A stretch of DNA of 43,179 bases, taken from positions 1 to 43,179 of the forward strand of contig NZ_JAQZSG010000037.1 in NCBI RefSeq assembly GCF_028745515.1, given 5' to 3'. The DNA comes from Paenibacillus thermotolerans (GTDB lineage: Bacteria > Bacillota > Bacilli > Paenibacillales > YIM-B00363). The notes under the pieces were generated by a model. It was given only the letters and a program-made list of their open reading frames with translations. It was not told the origin of the DNA and did no database searches. A program made the position numbers and the translations under genes. Below, piece by piece: positions 1 through 8,982 of the stretch (positions within the stretch are counted from its first letter, which is position 1; the number at the start of each line of letters is the position of its first letter).

Positions 1-30
1 GTGGTGTGAGAGGTCAGGGGCTAGCCGCCC

Positions 31-205
31 CTATCTACTCGATTCGTGAAGCTCCAAAAATACTTCCGTAATTTTCGGGTCGAAATGAATTCCTTTCTGC
101 GACTCTATGTATCGGACCGCTTTCGCGGATGACATGCTTTTTTTGTAAGATCGGTCGCTGATCAGCGCGTCGTATAAGAAGACCGCTACAATCTGAAATA
201 ATCGA
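31..205 (-). pseudogene. C-terminal remnant of an HD-GYP phosphodiesterase
   Basis: Read on the minus strand, an open frame ending with TAG at 31-33 encodes YDALISDRSYKKSM, then IESQKGIHFDPKI and about 10 more residues. This matches the end of HD-GYP domains, which typically read DALTSDRPYK...GTHFDP. HD-GYP proteins hydrolyse cyclic di-GMP. Only about 55 codons remain. The frame runs straight out of the 3' end of the chemoreceptor gene in a different register, with no start codon or SD of its own. The residue pattern before YDAL is one position short of the usual motif, so the join probably lies there. I infer a decayed gene truncated by the rearrangement that placed the chemoreceptor next to it. 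No function is expected. Confidence 0.6.
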
Positions 206-1781
206 CGGACTTGCGCAGCGCTCCTGCCATTCCCGACAACGATTGGACGGTAGCCGCCGTTTCGTGAGCGCCTGCCGCGGCTTCCTCGCTTACCGCCGCA
301 ATGGTGTTAATGGAATGCATGACCTCGGCCGATTGAGCGGCTTGTTGTTCGCCTGCCGCCGCGATCTCATGCACCCTCTGCGACGTCGCATTCAATACGG
401 ATACGATACGGTCGAAGGATGCCGCCGACCGCCGGGCGTACTCCGCATTATCGGCGGCCGATTTCACGCTTGCGTTCGTGCTTTGCTGCATCGCATGTAT
501 AATAGCCCCGATTTGTTTCGTCGCTTGGGCGCTTCGCTCCGCCAGCTTCCGCACTTCGTCGGCCACGACGGCGAACCCTCTTCCCTGGTCGCCGGCTCTG
601 GCCGCTTCGATCGCCGCATTTAACGCCAGCAGATTGGTCTGATCCGCAATATCTTCAATGACATCGATAATTTCGCCGATCTGGTTGGAATCCTTCTCCA
701 GCTGATTCATCTGGCTGCTCACTTGTCGGATTCCTTCAATGAAATGACGAACCGAATCGCCGCCCTCATTCGCCGCCGAAAGCGCCTGGTTCGCCAGCTC
801 GGAGGCTTGTCCGGCGCTGCTGGCAACCGCGTTGATCGCTTCATTGAACTCGGCGAACAGCTCATTGATCGTCTGAGCCGATTCCGCTTGACTTGCGCTT
901 CCTCCGGCGATTTCCTCCATGCTGACGTTTATGTCCCTGGTCGCGGTTTCGACCGCTTCGGCCGAACCTTTTACTTCGCCGATCATGTGCCGCAAATTGG
1001 CTGCCATCTGGTTCAACGAGGCTGCCAGTTCGCCGATTTCATCGTTCGATCGGACAAGGAGCGCCTCTTCGTGCAACCCCCCTTCGGAAATGCTGCGGGT
1101 CCTCACGGACACCTCCGACACGGTGCGGACGATGCCTTGCGATATTTTCCAGCCGATGATAACCGCAATCAGCAGCAGCACCCCCGAAATCCCCGCAAGA
1201 AGCAGCAAAGACTGAAGCTTCGTACGGTTTGCGGCGGCCATATTTTGCTTTGCGTTCGTGTCCAGCATCTCCTGAACCCTATCCAAATTCGTTCTGGCCG
1301 TTTCAAACAGCGCTTCATTCTGCTGCTTGTCTTCCGTTTCAAAGCTTCTACTTTCGATCAACCGCTCGCTTTGCTCGATCCACCGGTCCAAATCGGATTT
1401 AAATGCGGTGAGATGATAGAACGAATCTTTGCCGGATTCCGGATGAATGATGCTGCGAAATTCCTTCTCCCCGTTCAAGATTTGTTCCGCTTGGCCGGTT
1501 CTTTCTCTTACTTGTCCAATATTGCCCCGGAAATCCTCAATGCCGCTTTCGGAGCCGCCCTCGCTTGCCGCTTCCCGCAAAGCGATGCGCGCCTGATACA
1601 AATCCCGGTCCGCATTCAACAATAGATTGGAAGAACGGTAGTTTACATCGTACAAAGCCTGCGATAAATCGTTCGTCAATTGATTCATATAGTAGATGGA
1701 AAGGATACACGTAATTATTAATGCCAACACCGGAAAGAGCAATATGACCAGCATCTTGCCTCGTAGTTTCATACCGTCCAT
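186..1781 (-). CDS. Methyl-accepting chemotaxis protein
   Basis: Membrane chemoreceptor that would signal to CheA/CheW. The 531 residues show the standard order: first membrane segment about 9-31, an extracellular four-helix-bundle-type region about 32-187, second membrane segment about 190-213, HAMP about 214-267, then a long coiled-coil signalling domain. The conserved hairpin tip reads [18 protein letters not shown] near residue 380, followed by [18 protein letters not shown]. The C-terminus (DYFRL) is typical and complete. The ATG at 1781 follows a GAGGAG SD at a spacing of 9. It lies 63 bp downstream of the pseudokinase gene on the same strand, so it may end a regulator-kinase-pseudokinase-receptor transcription unit. 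The ligand cannot be predicted. Most of the long plus-strand frame over this gene is antisense shadow. Confidence 0.95.
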   Translation of the reverse strand: MDGMKLRGKMLVILLFPVLALIITCILSIYYMNQLTNDLSQALYDVNYRSSNLLLNADRDLYQARIALREAASEGGSESGIEDFRGNIGQVRERTGQAEQILNGEKEFRSIIHPESGKDSFYHLTAFKSDLDRWIEQSERLIESRSFETEDKQQNEALFETARTNLDRVQEMLDTNAKQNMAAANRTKLQSLLLLAGISGVLLLIAVIIGWKISQGIVRTVSEVSVRTRSISEGGLHEEALLVRSNDEIGELAASLNQMAANLRHMIGEVKGSAEAVETATRDINVSMEEIAGGSASQAESAQTINELFAEFNEAINAVASSAGQASELANQALSAANEGGDSVRHFIEGIRQVSSQMNQLEKDSNQIGEIIDVIEDIADQTNLLALNAAIEAARAGDQGRGFAVVADEVRKLAERSAQATKQIGAIIHAMQQSTNASVKSAADNAEYARRSAASFDRIVSVLNATSQRVHEIAAAGEQQAAQSAEVMHSINTIAAVSEEAAAGAHETAATVQSLSGMAGALRKSVDYFRL

Positions 1782-1844
1782 GGAAACCGCTCCTCGTCCA
1801 TTCGTAAATTTGCGATCGTTAATTACAGCGCTTCAGACCATGTT

Positions 1845-2516
1845 TCATTCGTATAGTTCCGGCAGGGGCAGCGCTAACCTTATTTTGACCTCATAGTCCA
1901 ATGCGTCTTCTCCCGCATGCACTTTTACTTCCATAAGGCCGTTAAGCTCGGACAGCTTACCCCATAGCTGCGGCGTAAGAAATACGGCTGAATCGTCCGC
2001 CTCTCGTCCGATCCGCCCCCCGCATTGAATCGCCATACTCCCGTTCGATTTTTCAAGCTTTACATACAGCTCCTGATGATCATCGTCAACTTGACGAAGG
2101 CTTAAGATGAGATGTTTGACGATTGAATACGCTTTCATTTCGTGTTCGGAGGCGATCCTTTCTCCTTCCGCAAATCCTGCCGTCTCCAACCGGACTTTAC
2201 AGCCGCCGTTCGCTTCGAACTGCCGGGTCCACCGGAATAAAGCCGGAATTAAGCCCAAAGTCGCCAATACATAATAGCAGGTGCCGGCCGCATAACTTCT
2301 GACCCTTTCCAACGATTGAGCCGCTAACTGTTTTACGCTCTGAAAATGTTGAGAAACGGGCCCTTCCTGTACCTGCTGTTCGATCACATTCAGTCCGAGT
2401 AGCACGCTGTACAGTATTTGGCTTATATCCTCGAACAGCAGCTTTGAAATGAGCATGTATTCTTCCTTCAGGTCATCGTCCGTCGAAAAATGCGGTACTT
2501 CAAGCGAGTGTGCCAT
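1845..2516 (-). CDS. DegS/NarX-like histidine pseudokinase (no phosphoacceptor His)
   Basis: 223-residue soluble protein related to the dimerisation and ATPase halves of the neighbouring kinase. FEDISQILYSVLLGL at about residue 28 lines up with LHDSVGQALYSVLIGL of the kinase at 2624-3472, so Glu29 replaces the phosphoacceptor His. The later TLGLIPAL stretch corresponds to the kinase's DLGLIPAL, but the RPPTLDD motif before it is gone. The ATPase region has lost the recognisable N box and the DxGxG and GLGL glycine motifs. There is no membrane segment. The ATG at 2516 has a GGGGG SD. The gene starts 107 bp after the kinase stop, on the same strand. I infer a duplicated, catalytically dead kinase that could heterodimerise with the active one or bind its regulator. 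The relation to DegS-type kinases is clear; the role is a guess. Confidence 0.7.
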   Translation of the reverse strand: MAHSLEVPHFSTDDDLKEEYMLISKLLFEDISQILYSVLLGLNVIEQQVQEGPVSQHFQSVKQLAAQSLERVRSYAAGTCYYVLATLGLIPALFRWTRQFEANGGCKVRLETAGFAEGERIASEHEMKAYSIVKHLILSLRQVDDDHQELYVKLEKSNGSMAIQCGGRIGREADDSAVFLTPQLWGKLSELNGLMEVKVHAGEDALDYEVKIRLALPLPELYE

Positions 2517-2623
2517 TGATTACCCCCGTCAATAAGTCGATACATTATTATGGTAAAAATAGCGCCTCCGCCGCATCTGGGGAAGCCCTTATTTTTATTA
2601 GGGGAAATCTCGTATCTTGTTGC

Positions 2624-3472
2624 TTATTTAACCGGAACGACGACCGTAACGGTTGTTCCCGCACCCGGAACGGAGTGAATTTCCGCTTTTCCGTTCATTA
2701 GCGCCGCCCGCTCTTGCATGCTGTACAGTCCGAGCCCGTTGTTTCTCTCCGATTCCGCCGGCTCAAAGCCTCTCCCGTAATCTTTGATGACGATCGTTAA
2801 GACGTCCCCCTCATCCTCGACGACGACCTCAACCTCGGCCGTGTCCGCATATTTCGCCGCATTCGTCAAAGCCTCTTGGCAAATTCGATAAATCGCGGTT
2901 TCCAGATGCGGACCGTATCGGCGCGGGCGGCCCTGCACGGTCAGTTTTACGCGAATGCCGAACAAGTACTCGTAACGCTCAAAATAAGTCTTCAATGCCG
3001 GAATCAGCCCTAAATCGTCCAAAGTCGGAGGGCGGAGCTCAACCGCCAGCGATTTGACCTCATCCATCGCTTTCGAAGTTAACCGCTCGACCTCCAACAG
3101 ATGATCCTTGACGGACTCCTCCATCTTCAATTGATTCACGATTTTCAAGCCGATCAGTACGCTGTACAACGCTTGTCCGACACTGTCGTGCAAATCTCTG
3201 GAAACCCTCCTTCTTTCCTCTTCCTGCGCCTGGATAACGCTTTTCGTTATCATATGCCGGAAGTTCTGCTCGCTGGCTTTACCCTTTTTCAAGCTTAAAT
3301 AAAAACAAATGCGCATGGAAACGTAGCAAAACAAAGCGGCCAATACCGGCAGTACGATCAAGCAGGCAACCGTATTGTCATGGAGCAGCCAAGCGAACAA
3401 AGCGATAAGAAGCAAATTGAATGCGGCCGCTATGAGGCTGTGCATCGAAGTTTTTTTGAAAAGATCGTCCAT
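2624..3472 (-). CDS. Sensor histidine kinase, DegS/LiaS-like (HisKA_3 type)
   Basis: Two-component kinase that would autophosphorylate and pass phosphate to the NarL-type regulator encoded just upstream (29-bp gap). Two hydrophobic segments (about 12-30 and 36-58) with almost no external loop suggest sensing within or close to the membrane. The HisKA_3 box is SRDLHDSVGQ with His95. The ELRPPTLDDLGL motif follows, then an HATPase with N box CQEALTNAAKYA, DYGRGF and NNGLGL. Length (282) is short but complete for this class. The ATG at 3472 follows a G-rich SD. The next gene downstream is its pseudokinase relative. The signal is unknown. Confidence 0.93.
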   Translation of the reverse strand: MDDLFKKTSMHSLIAAAFNLLLIALFAWLLHDNTVACLIVLPVLAALFCYVSMRICFYLSLKKGKASEQNFRHMITKSVIQAQEEERRRVSRDLHDSVGQALYSVLIGLKIVNQLKMEESVKDHLLEVERLTSKAMDEVKSLAVELRPPTLDDLGLIPALKTYFERYEYLFGIRVKLTVQGRPRRYGPHLETAIYRICQEALTNAAKYADTAEVEVVVEDEGDVLTIVIKDYGRGFEPAESERNNGLGLYSMQERAALMNGKAEIHSVPGAGTTVTVVVPVK

Positions 3473-3501
3473 GATGGCTAGCCCCCCGTTGCGTATGTAA
3501 A

Positions 3502-4155
3502 TTAGCCGATTTCCAAAATTCCTCTCCGAATCGCATATTGCACTAATTCGGAACGGGTTTTGAGCTGCAGTTTTCCGACAATATTCGACTTATGGACCTC
3601 GACCGTTTTCACCGATAAGAAGAGCATCTCCGCAATTTCCTTATTTGAGTACCCTTTCACAATAAAGGATAAAATCTCCTTCTCCCGAGGCGTCAGTTCA
3701 TCATAGCTGTCCGATTTCTCGCCTTTGTTAACGTGTAAAATATACTCTTCGATCAACGATTTGGTCGCTTGCGGATAAAGATACGCTTCGCCGCGGTACA
3801 CGGTTCGAATGGCCGTCATGACGTCCATATCGTCGGCACTCTTCAATATATATCCGGACGCGCCGGCGTTAAAAACCCGAAACAAATACTCCTTATCGTC
3901 ATGCATCGTAAGCACCAATATTTCGGATTGCGGGAACTCCTTCTTGATTCGGCCGGTCGTAACCAGACCGTTCTCGCCGGGCATATTCAAATCCATAACA
4001 ATGACGTCCGGACGCAGCTCCATCGCTTTCTCGAACGCCTCCTCCCCGCTTCCGACGCCGGCGACGACCTTCATATCGTCCTGAGAGTTAATTAACATCG
4101 TTAAACCGGAACGGACAATGGCGTGGTCATCGACCAACATGACTTGGATACTCAA
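3502..4155 (-). CDS. NarL/FixJ-family response regulator
   Basis: DNA-binding response regulator of 217 residues. The receiver domain has DD at 9-10, phosphoacceptor Asp55 in VIVMDLNMPG, the Thr in LTMHDD and Lys in YILKSAD. The LuxR-type HTH near 153-210 starts with LTPREKEIL and reads GYSNKEIAEMLFLSVKTVEVHKSNI. The start is TTG at 4155, eight bases after AGGAGG; no better-placed ATG exists. It precedes the kinase gene by 29 bp, so the pair is an operon and a probable cognate pair. It is divergent from the cyclic-di-GMP gene at 4315, with about 160 bp between them for both promoters, so it may regulate that neighbour. Confidence 0.94.
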   Translation of the reverse strand: MSIQVMLVDDHAIVRSGLTMLINSQDDMKVVAGVGSGEEAFEKAMELRPDVIVMDLNMPGENGLVTTGRIKKEFPQSEILVLTMHDDKEYLFRVFNAGASGYILKSADDMDVMTAIRTVYRGEAYLYPQATKSLIEEYILHVNKGEKSDSYDELTPREKEILSFIVKGYSNKEIAEMLFLSVKTVEVHKSNIVGKLQLKTRSELVQYAIRRGILEIG

Positions 4156-4261
4156 CGATATTCCTCCTGTTGAATGAAACAGCTTATCTTCATTGTATTT
4201 GAACAGCCTTCGACAAAAAATAAGGAAATTCCCCTATTACCTTTCAAAATCCGACAATTTA

Positions 4262-4294
4262 CAATAGATATTGTCAGATTGTTAACAATAGATG
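4262..4294 (+). promoter_or_regulatory. Direct repeat upstream of the c-di-GMP gene, possible operator
   Basis: ACAATAGAT occurs at 4262-4270 and again at 4286-4294, 24 bp apart. The first copy also forms a small palindrome with the following ATTGT. The pair sits just before the SD (AAGGAG, 4301-4306) of the GTG start at 4315, in the divergent region shared with the response regulator gene. It could be a binding site for that regulator. No convincing -35/-10 pair was found here, so this is a weak call. Confidence 0.25.
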
Positions 4295-4314
4295 TGAAAA
4301 AAGGAGTTCCGGCT

Positions 4315-7300
4315 GTGAAGGATGCATCCACATTTTTTTCTTCTCAAAACTTCAAATGGAAAAGCCAACTGATCTGGGCTGCAGCTTTAACCGCCGTAAT
4401 GGCCGTATCGCTCCTGTTCCCCGCGGAATTCGTAATAAACAGACACTTGTCCGTTCACGTGCTTCTGGAGACGGTGTCGGCGTCGATCTCGTTCGTAATC
4501 TTTTATATCGGCTTAAGAGCATATGACTCTTACCGGCCGGGAAACTTTCTGATTCTCTCCTGCGGCTTTATGGCCGTCGGGACGCTCGATTTGCTTCATC
4601 TGCTTTCTCCCGGCGGCACGCACAAAGCCATTTTCTTTTGGCAAATGTCACGGTTGATTGCCGCGTCCGCGCTGACCGTCTTTACGGCGGTTCCCGTCCA
4701 TCCGATTCGCAAGAAACCCTCACGGTACCTTCTCTATGCAGCAGCGGCAGCCGCCGCAATCGCGATCGCCTGGTTCGGACTGTTCCATTCGGACCTTTAT
4801 CCGCAGACCATCATGGAGGGCCAAGGTTTTACACCTTTTAAAGCGTCCGTCGATTATGCCCTCGCATTGATACATATATTCAACATCTTGCTTCTAGCGG
4901 CGAAAACCGGCAATCGCCGCGTCATATTCAATTCCCGCCATATGGTTGCCGCCATCATCGCCATGACGGCCAGCCAGCTTTGCTTCACGCTTTATCACTC
5001 CGCTCACGACAGCGTCAATTTGCTTGGGCATATCTATAAAATACTAGCGCTCATCTTCGTGTTCAAAGCGATTTACCGGGAAAATATCGATCAGCCGATG
5101 CGGAAGCTGGAGCAATTGAAGCTGGAGCTTCAGCGGCAATTTGAACAAGTGCATACCGCCTTTCAAAGCATCTATGACGCTGTCGTCATCGCGGACAGCG
5201 AGCACAGGGTCGATTTTATGAACCGGAATGCGCAGTATTTGACGGGGTGGAGCATGAAGGAGGCGGCCGGTCGGCCGATCAAGGAAATCATAAACATAGT
5301 CGACGGAAGCAAACAACAGTCGATAGACATCAACAAAGATATCCAATCGGGACATCTGCTGACCAAGCTGCATCGGATGCTGGAAGTCGAACTGACCGCT
5401 TCGCCCATTGTCTCGGCATCCGGCGACATAACCGGACACGTCATCGTCTTCCGCGATATCGGCGACCGCTTGCTTATCCAAAAAGCGCGCGACAGGCTGC
5501 TGGCGATCATGGAGGAAACGACCGACTTAATGGCCGTTGTGAATGTATCGGGAACGATCGAATATTTCAACAAAGCGGCGCTCCGGATGCTGGATATCGG
5601 CGAGGGGGAGGATATTTCAAGCATGCTTCTTCGCGATGCGCACTCTCCAAGCTTACGGGGGAAGCTTGATGCCGCCTTGGCCGAGGCCGAAGCAAAGGGC
5701 GTGTGGCACGGCGAATCCGTACTGCTCGCGAGAACGGGGAAACTGATTCCCGTATCGCAGGTCATCGTCGCGCATAAACGGCCTGACGGTACGTTGGATC
5801 ACTACTCGACGGTCGCCAGAGACATAACGGACTGGAAGCGGGCGCAGGAGAAGAATGCGCTGGCGACGGAAGTATTTGAGAACGTGTCGGAAGGCGTTAT
5901 GCTGACGGACCGCAATCAATCCATTCTGTATGTCAATCCATCGTTCACCGAGCTTACGGGTTACGGCGCGGAAGAGGTCCTCGGCGCCCGTCCGAGTATG
6001 TTAAGCTCCGGCTGGCATAATAAAGAGTTTTATGACCGGATGTGGTCGGAAATTAACCATACCGGCAAATGGCACGGGGAAATATGGAATAAGAAAAAGA
6101 ACGGAACCTTGTACGCGGAAGAGCTGTCGATTAGCGCCGTCAAAGACGCTTCCGGCGAAATCACCCATTATGTCGCCATCTTCAATGACATTACGGTTCG
6201 CAAAGATTTGGAGGCGAAAATTCATTATCAGGCGCAGCACGACATATTAACCGGCTTGCCCAACCGGCTCCTTCTGCAGGATCGAATCGTCCAGGCCATT
6301 CAACATGTGCAAAACAGCAACAGAAAAGCGGGAGTATTATTCATTGATTTGGACCGGTTCAAGCGCATCAACGACAGCTTGGGCCATTCCGTTGGAGATA
6401 AGCTGCTGCAGGCGATCGGAGAAAGGCTTAAGCAATGCATCCGCGCCAGCGACACCGTTGCCAGAATCGGAGGGGACGAGCTCATTGTGCTGCTCCCGAA
6501 TGTATTGTCCGAGGACGATTGCAAGCGGGTTGCCGAGAAAATCATCCATGTTATGGGCAAACCGATTCTTATCGAAGGCAACGAGCTTTATGTTACCTGC
6601 AGCATCGGCATCAGCATGTGTCCGGCAGACGGCAGCGACCCCGACACGTTAATACAGAAAGCGGACTCGGCCATGTATCGCGCCAAGATGTCCGGCAGAA
6701 ACAAATACCGCTTTCACGATTTGTCCTGCTACACAGGGAAGCGCCCGCTTAGGATCGAAAGTCAATTGCGCAAAGCGTTCGATAACGAAGAATTCGTTCT
6801 GCATTATCAACCGAAAGTCAATATTCAAACGAACGAAATCGTCGGCATGGAAGCGTTAATCCGGTGGCAATCCAAAGACTACGGCCTCGTCCCTCCGAAC
6901 GAATTTATTCCGGTGGCGGAGGATACGGGACTTATCGTTTCCCTTGATCGTTGGGTGCTGCATCGGGCATGCTTGCAAACGAAGCAGTGGCGCGATCTGG
7001 GATTGCGCTCGTTGAAGATTTCCGTCAATCTGTCCATGCTTCAATTCCAACAGGATGGCTTCTTCGAGACGATCGAGCAAATTTTGCATGAAACGGGGCT
7101 CCCGCCCTCGCTGCTTGACATAGAATTGACGGAGAGCACCATGATGAACATCCTGAACTGACGGTTCAACTGTTAAGCAAGCTGAAGGGAATCGGAGTAT
7201 GTATTTCCCTCGACGATTTCGGCACCGGGTACTCGTCCTTCGACTATTTGCGCAAATTCCCGTTAAACACCTTGAAAATCGACCGATCCTTCATTAGCAA

Positions 7301-7517
7301 CGTAACGGACAGCGCCGACGACCGAACCATCGTGCGCGCCTTAATTCAAATGGCTCATAATTTAAAGCTGTCCGTCGTGGCGGAAGGGGTAGAGACGGAG
7401 GATCAGCTTGCGCTGCTTCGGGAGGAGCGCTGCGACATCGTCCAAGGCTATGTATTCGGCAAGCCGCTTCCGCCGGAGGATTTCGTCAAGCTGCTTCCCT
7501 TGGCTAACGCCGTTTAG
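4315..7517 (+). pseudogene. MASE3-PAS-PAS-PAS-GGDEF-EAL cyclic-di-GMP protein, frameshifted in EAL
   Basis: Large membrane enzyme for making and/or breaking cyclic di-GMP. The start is GTG 4315 (SD AAGGAG, spacing 8); an upstream in-frame ATG at 4174 has no SD. An N-terminal multi-pass region (about 20-255, with LDLLHLLSPGG) fits MASE3. Three PAS domains follow near 282-385, 392-500 and 517-640. The GGDEF domain starts near 640; its active-site motif is RIGGDEL, so the last Phe is Leu. The EAL domain starts near 843 with GMEALIRW. The frame stops at 7159-7161 after MMNILN. The missing part continues in the frame one base back from 7152 (PELTVQLLSKLKGIGV) with DDFGTGYSS and VVAEGVE, ending at 7517. 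A single-base loss at about 7150 explains this. If real, the EAL domain is cut before its DDFGTG metal site, leaving diguanylate cyclase as the likely surviving activity. Sequencing error is the alternative. Confidence 0.85.
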
Positions 7518-8158
7518 TGTGACAAATCCATAAGATTGTTTTTCAGCGCATATTGGATCAACTGCTGCTTCGTGCGAAGGTTCAGCTTCGACATAACCTT
7601 GTATTTATGATTTTCCGCCGTCTTTACGCTAATATGCAGCAGCTGAGCAATGTCCCGGTTCGAATAACCGAGAGCCGTCAGCCTTACGATGTCCCGTTCC
7701 CTGTTCGTAAGCAGGGGCCGTTTCGGCCGATCGGCCTCTCTTAACCAAGCTTTCACCGTCTCCGCGGATGCGGCGGGCTCAAAGAAGTATTTTCCTCCGT
7801 ATACGGAAACGATCGCCTTCTCGAGCTGTTCCTTGCTGGAAGTTTTCAATAAATAACCCTTTGCACCGCTGATTGCGGCTTGCCTGACATATTGCTCATC
7901 GTCGTACATCGTCAGCACAATAAATTTGGTAACCGGGCGGAGAAGCAGCCCTTCCCTTATGGCGCTTAATCCGCTTCTGCCGCCCGGGAACGACAAATCC
8001 ATCAGAACGACGTCCGGTTCAAGCCTGCAAAGCTCGCGAACCGTCTCCTCGGGATCGGCCGCCTCTCCGACGACTTTGATTGTGGGACTTGATTGCAGCA
8101 GCAGCGTCAGTCCTTTGCGAACCAAATTGTGATCGTCCGCAATAAGTACCTTTATCAC
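7514..8158 (-). CDS. Orphan NarL/FixJ-family response regulator
   Basis: 214-residue response regulator with receiver acidic pair DD (8-9), phosphoacceptor Asp54 in VVLMDLSFPGG, Thr in LTMYDD, Lys in YLLKTSS, and a C-terminal LuxR HTH (LTNRERDIVRLTALGYSNRDIAQLLHIS split over about 147-190). The start is GTG at 8158 after a GGAGG-type SD. It is convergent with the cyclic-di-GMP gene, overlapping its end by 4 bp. No kinase gene is adjacent; the nearest is the DegS-like kinase 4 kb away, so its partner is unknown. It is paralogous to the regulator at 3502-4155. Confidence 0.93.
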   Translation of the reverse strand: MIKVLIADDHNLVRKGLTLLLQSSPTIKVVGEAADPEETVRELCRLEPDVVLMDLSFPGGRSGLSAIREGLLLRPVTKFIVLTMYDDEQYVRQAAISGAKGYLLKTSSKEQLEKAIVSVYGGKYFFEPAASAETVKAWLREADRPKRPLLTNRERDIVRLTALGYSNRDIAQLLHISVKTAENHKYKVMSKLNLRTKQQLIQYALKNNLMDLSH

Positions 8159-8260
8159 CCTCCGCGTCCCCCTTAGAATGTTTGTAATTTGTTGTTATTT
8201 TTTTACAATAATGCCGCGGCGGCAAAATCGTTGTGACGAATGTCAAATAAAAGCGATCGT

Positions 8261-8299
8261 AAAATGAAAACAGCCATCGGCAATGATCGACGGCTGTTA
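8261..8299 (-). terminator. Intrinsic terminator of queF
   Basis: Stem AACAGCCATCG (8269-8279) pairs with CGACGGCTGTT (8288-8298), leaving an 8-nt loop and one mismatch. On the minus strand it is followed by TTTTCATTTTA. It lies about 20 bp after the queF stop. Confidence 0.75.
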
Positions 8300-8317
8300 T
8301 TATTCCCTTACTCGGCT

Positions 8318-8818
8318 CTACCGGTTATCCACCTTCTCAGGGTATAAATCGTGATTGAGCATACGGTGCTCCGCCATCGCTTCATACTTCGTCCCCGGGC
8401 GTCCCCAATTGCAATACGGATCAATGGAAATTCCCCCGCGAGGGGTAAACTTGCCCCATACTTCAATATATCGGGGTTCCATCAATTCGATCAGATCGTT
8501 CATAATAATATTGACGCAATCCTCGTGAAAATCGCCGTGGTTGCGAAAGCTGAACAAATAAAGCTTCAAAGACTTGCTTTCCACCATTTTTCGTTCCGGA
8601 ATATAAGAAATGTAAAGAGTCGCAAAATCCGGCTGACCGGTTACCGGACAAAGGCTCGTAAACTCGGGACAATTGAATTTGACGAAATAATCGCGGCCGG
8701 GGTGCTTGTTCTCGAACGTCTCGAGCAGCTTCGGATTGTAACCGAACTCATACGTTGTCCCCTGATTGCCGAGCAGCGTAACGTGCGGCATGTCTTCCTT
8801 CGTTCTTCCTGCGGACAT
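8318..8818 (-). CDS. queF: NADPH-dependent 7-cyano-7-deazaguanine reductase (preQ0 reductase)
   Basis: Cytoplasmic enzyme that reduces the nitrile of preQ0 to the amine preQ1 on the way to queuosine in tRNA. The 166 residues match the short unimodular QueF of Bacilli. The nucleophile Cys57 lies in [14 protein letters not shown] with the general acid Asp64. The NADPH-recognition motif [16 protein letters not shown] is intact, as is the zinc/substrate region around HEDCVN. The ATG at 8818 follows AGGAG at about 11 nt. The gene is alone, flanked by its own terminator, and is preceded by a class I preQ1 riboswitch and an extended -10 promoter, which confirms the assignment. Confidence 0.97.
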   Translation of the reverse strand: MSAGRTKEDMPHVTLLGNQGTTYEFGYNPKLLETFENKHPGRDYFVKFNCPEFTSLCPVTGQPDFATLYISYIPERKMVESKSLKLYLFSFRNHGDFHEDCVNIIMNDLIELMEPRYIEVWGKFTPRGGISIDPYCNWGRPGTKYEAMAEHRMLNHDLYPEKVDNR

Positions 8819-8828
8819 ATATTCATTC

Positions 8829-8870
8829 TCCTAGTCATTAGTTTTTTATAGAGGGAGTTCCCGAACCTCT
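8829..8870 (-). promoter_or_regulatory. preQ1 class I riboswitch and SD of queF
   Basis: Minus-strand aptamer at 8838-8870. It begins AGAGGTTC, the P1 stem AGAGG/CCTCT closes around a short loop, and the A-rich tail ATAAAAAACTAA follows; all are hallmarks of preQ1-I RNA. The SD AGGAG (8829-8833) comes five nt after the aptamer tail and no terminator lies between. Control is therefore probably at translation initiation, with ligand-induced tail pairing hiding the SD. The sequence match to the known consensus is very strong. Confidence 0.93.
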
Positions 8871-8907
8871 CCTAAAGCGGCGGAAGCCGCTTCAGATTTA
8901 CATTAAA

Positions 8908-8924
8908 CAGTATGTACTATACCA
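8908..8924 (-). promoter_or_regulatory. Extended -10 promoter of queF
   Basis: On the minus strand TGGTATAGT (8916-8924) provides a TGn extension and a TATAGT -10 box. The predicted start is near 8908, giving a leader of about 38 nt before the preQ1 aptamer. The -35 region is poor, as is usual for extended -10 promoters. Confidence 0.6.
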
Positions 8925-8982
8925 CAGAGTGCAAAAGGATGCACGCCGCGGCGGCGGGCAGGAAATGTCACAACAGGGTGCG

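Noticed and set aside
7303-7310. Isolated TAACGGAC motifs inside coding regions (7303, 5825, 19785) as repeat copies
   Set aside because: Each is a single 8-mer in a gene, with no second unit at 50 bp and no flanking match; chance occurrence.
8195-8248. Sigma-A promoter for the orphan response regulator based on TTGACA at about 8238-8243
   Set aside because: The hexamer TTGACA is present on the minus strand, but no acceptable -10 box lies 16-18 bp downstream (the spacer leads into GCCGCC).
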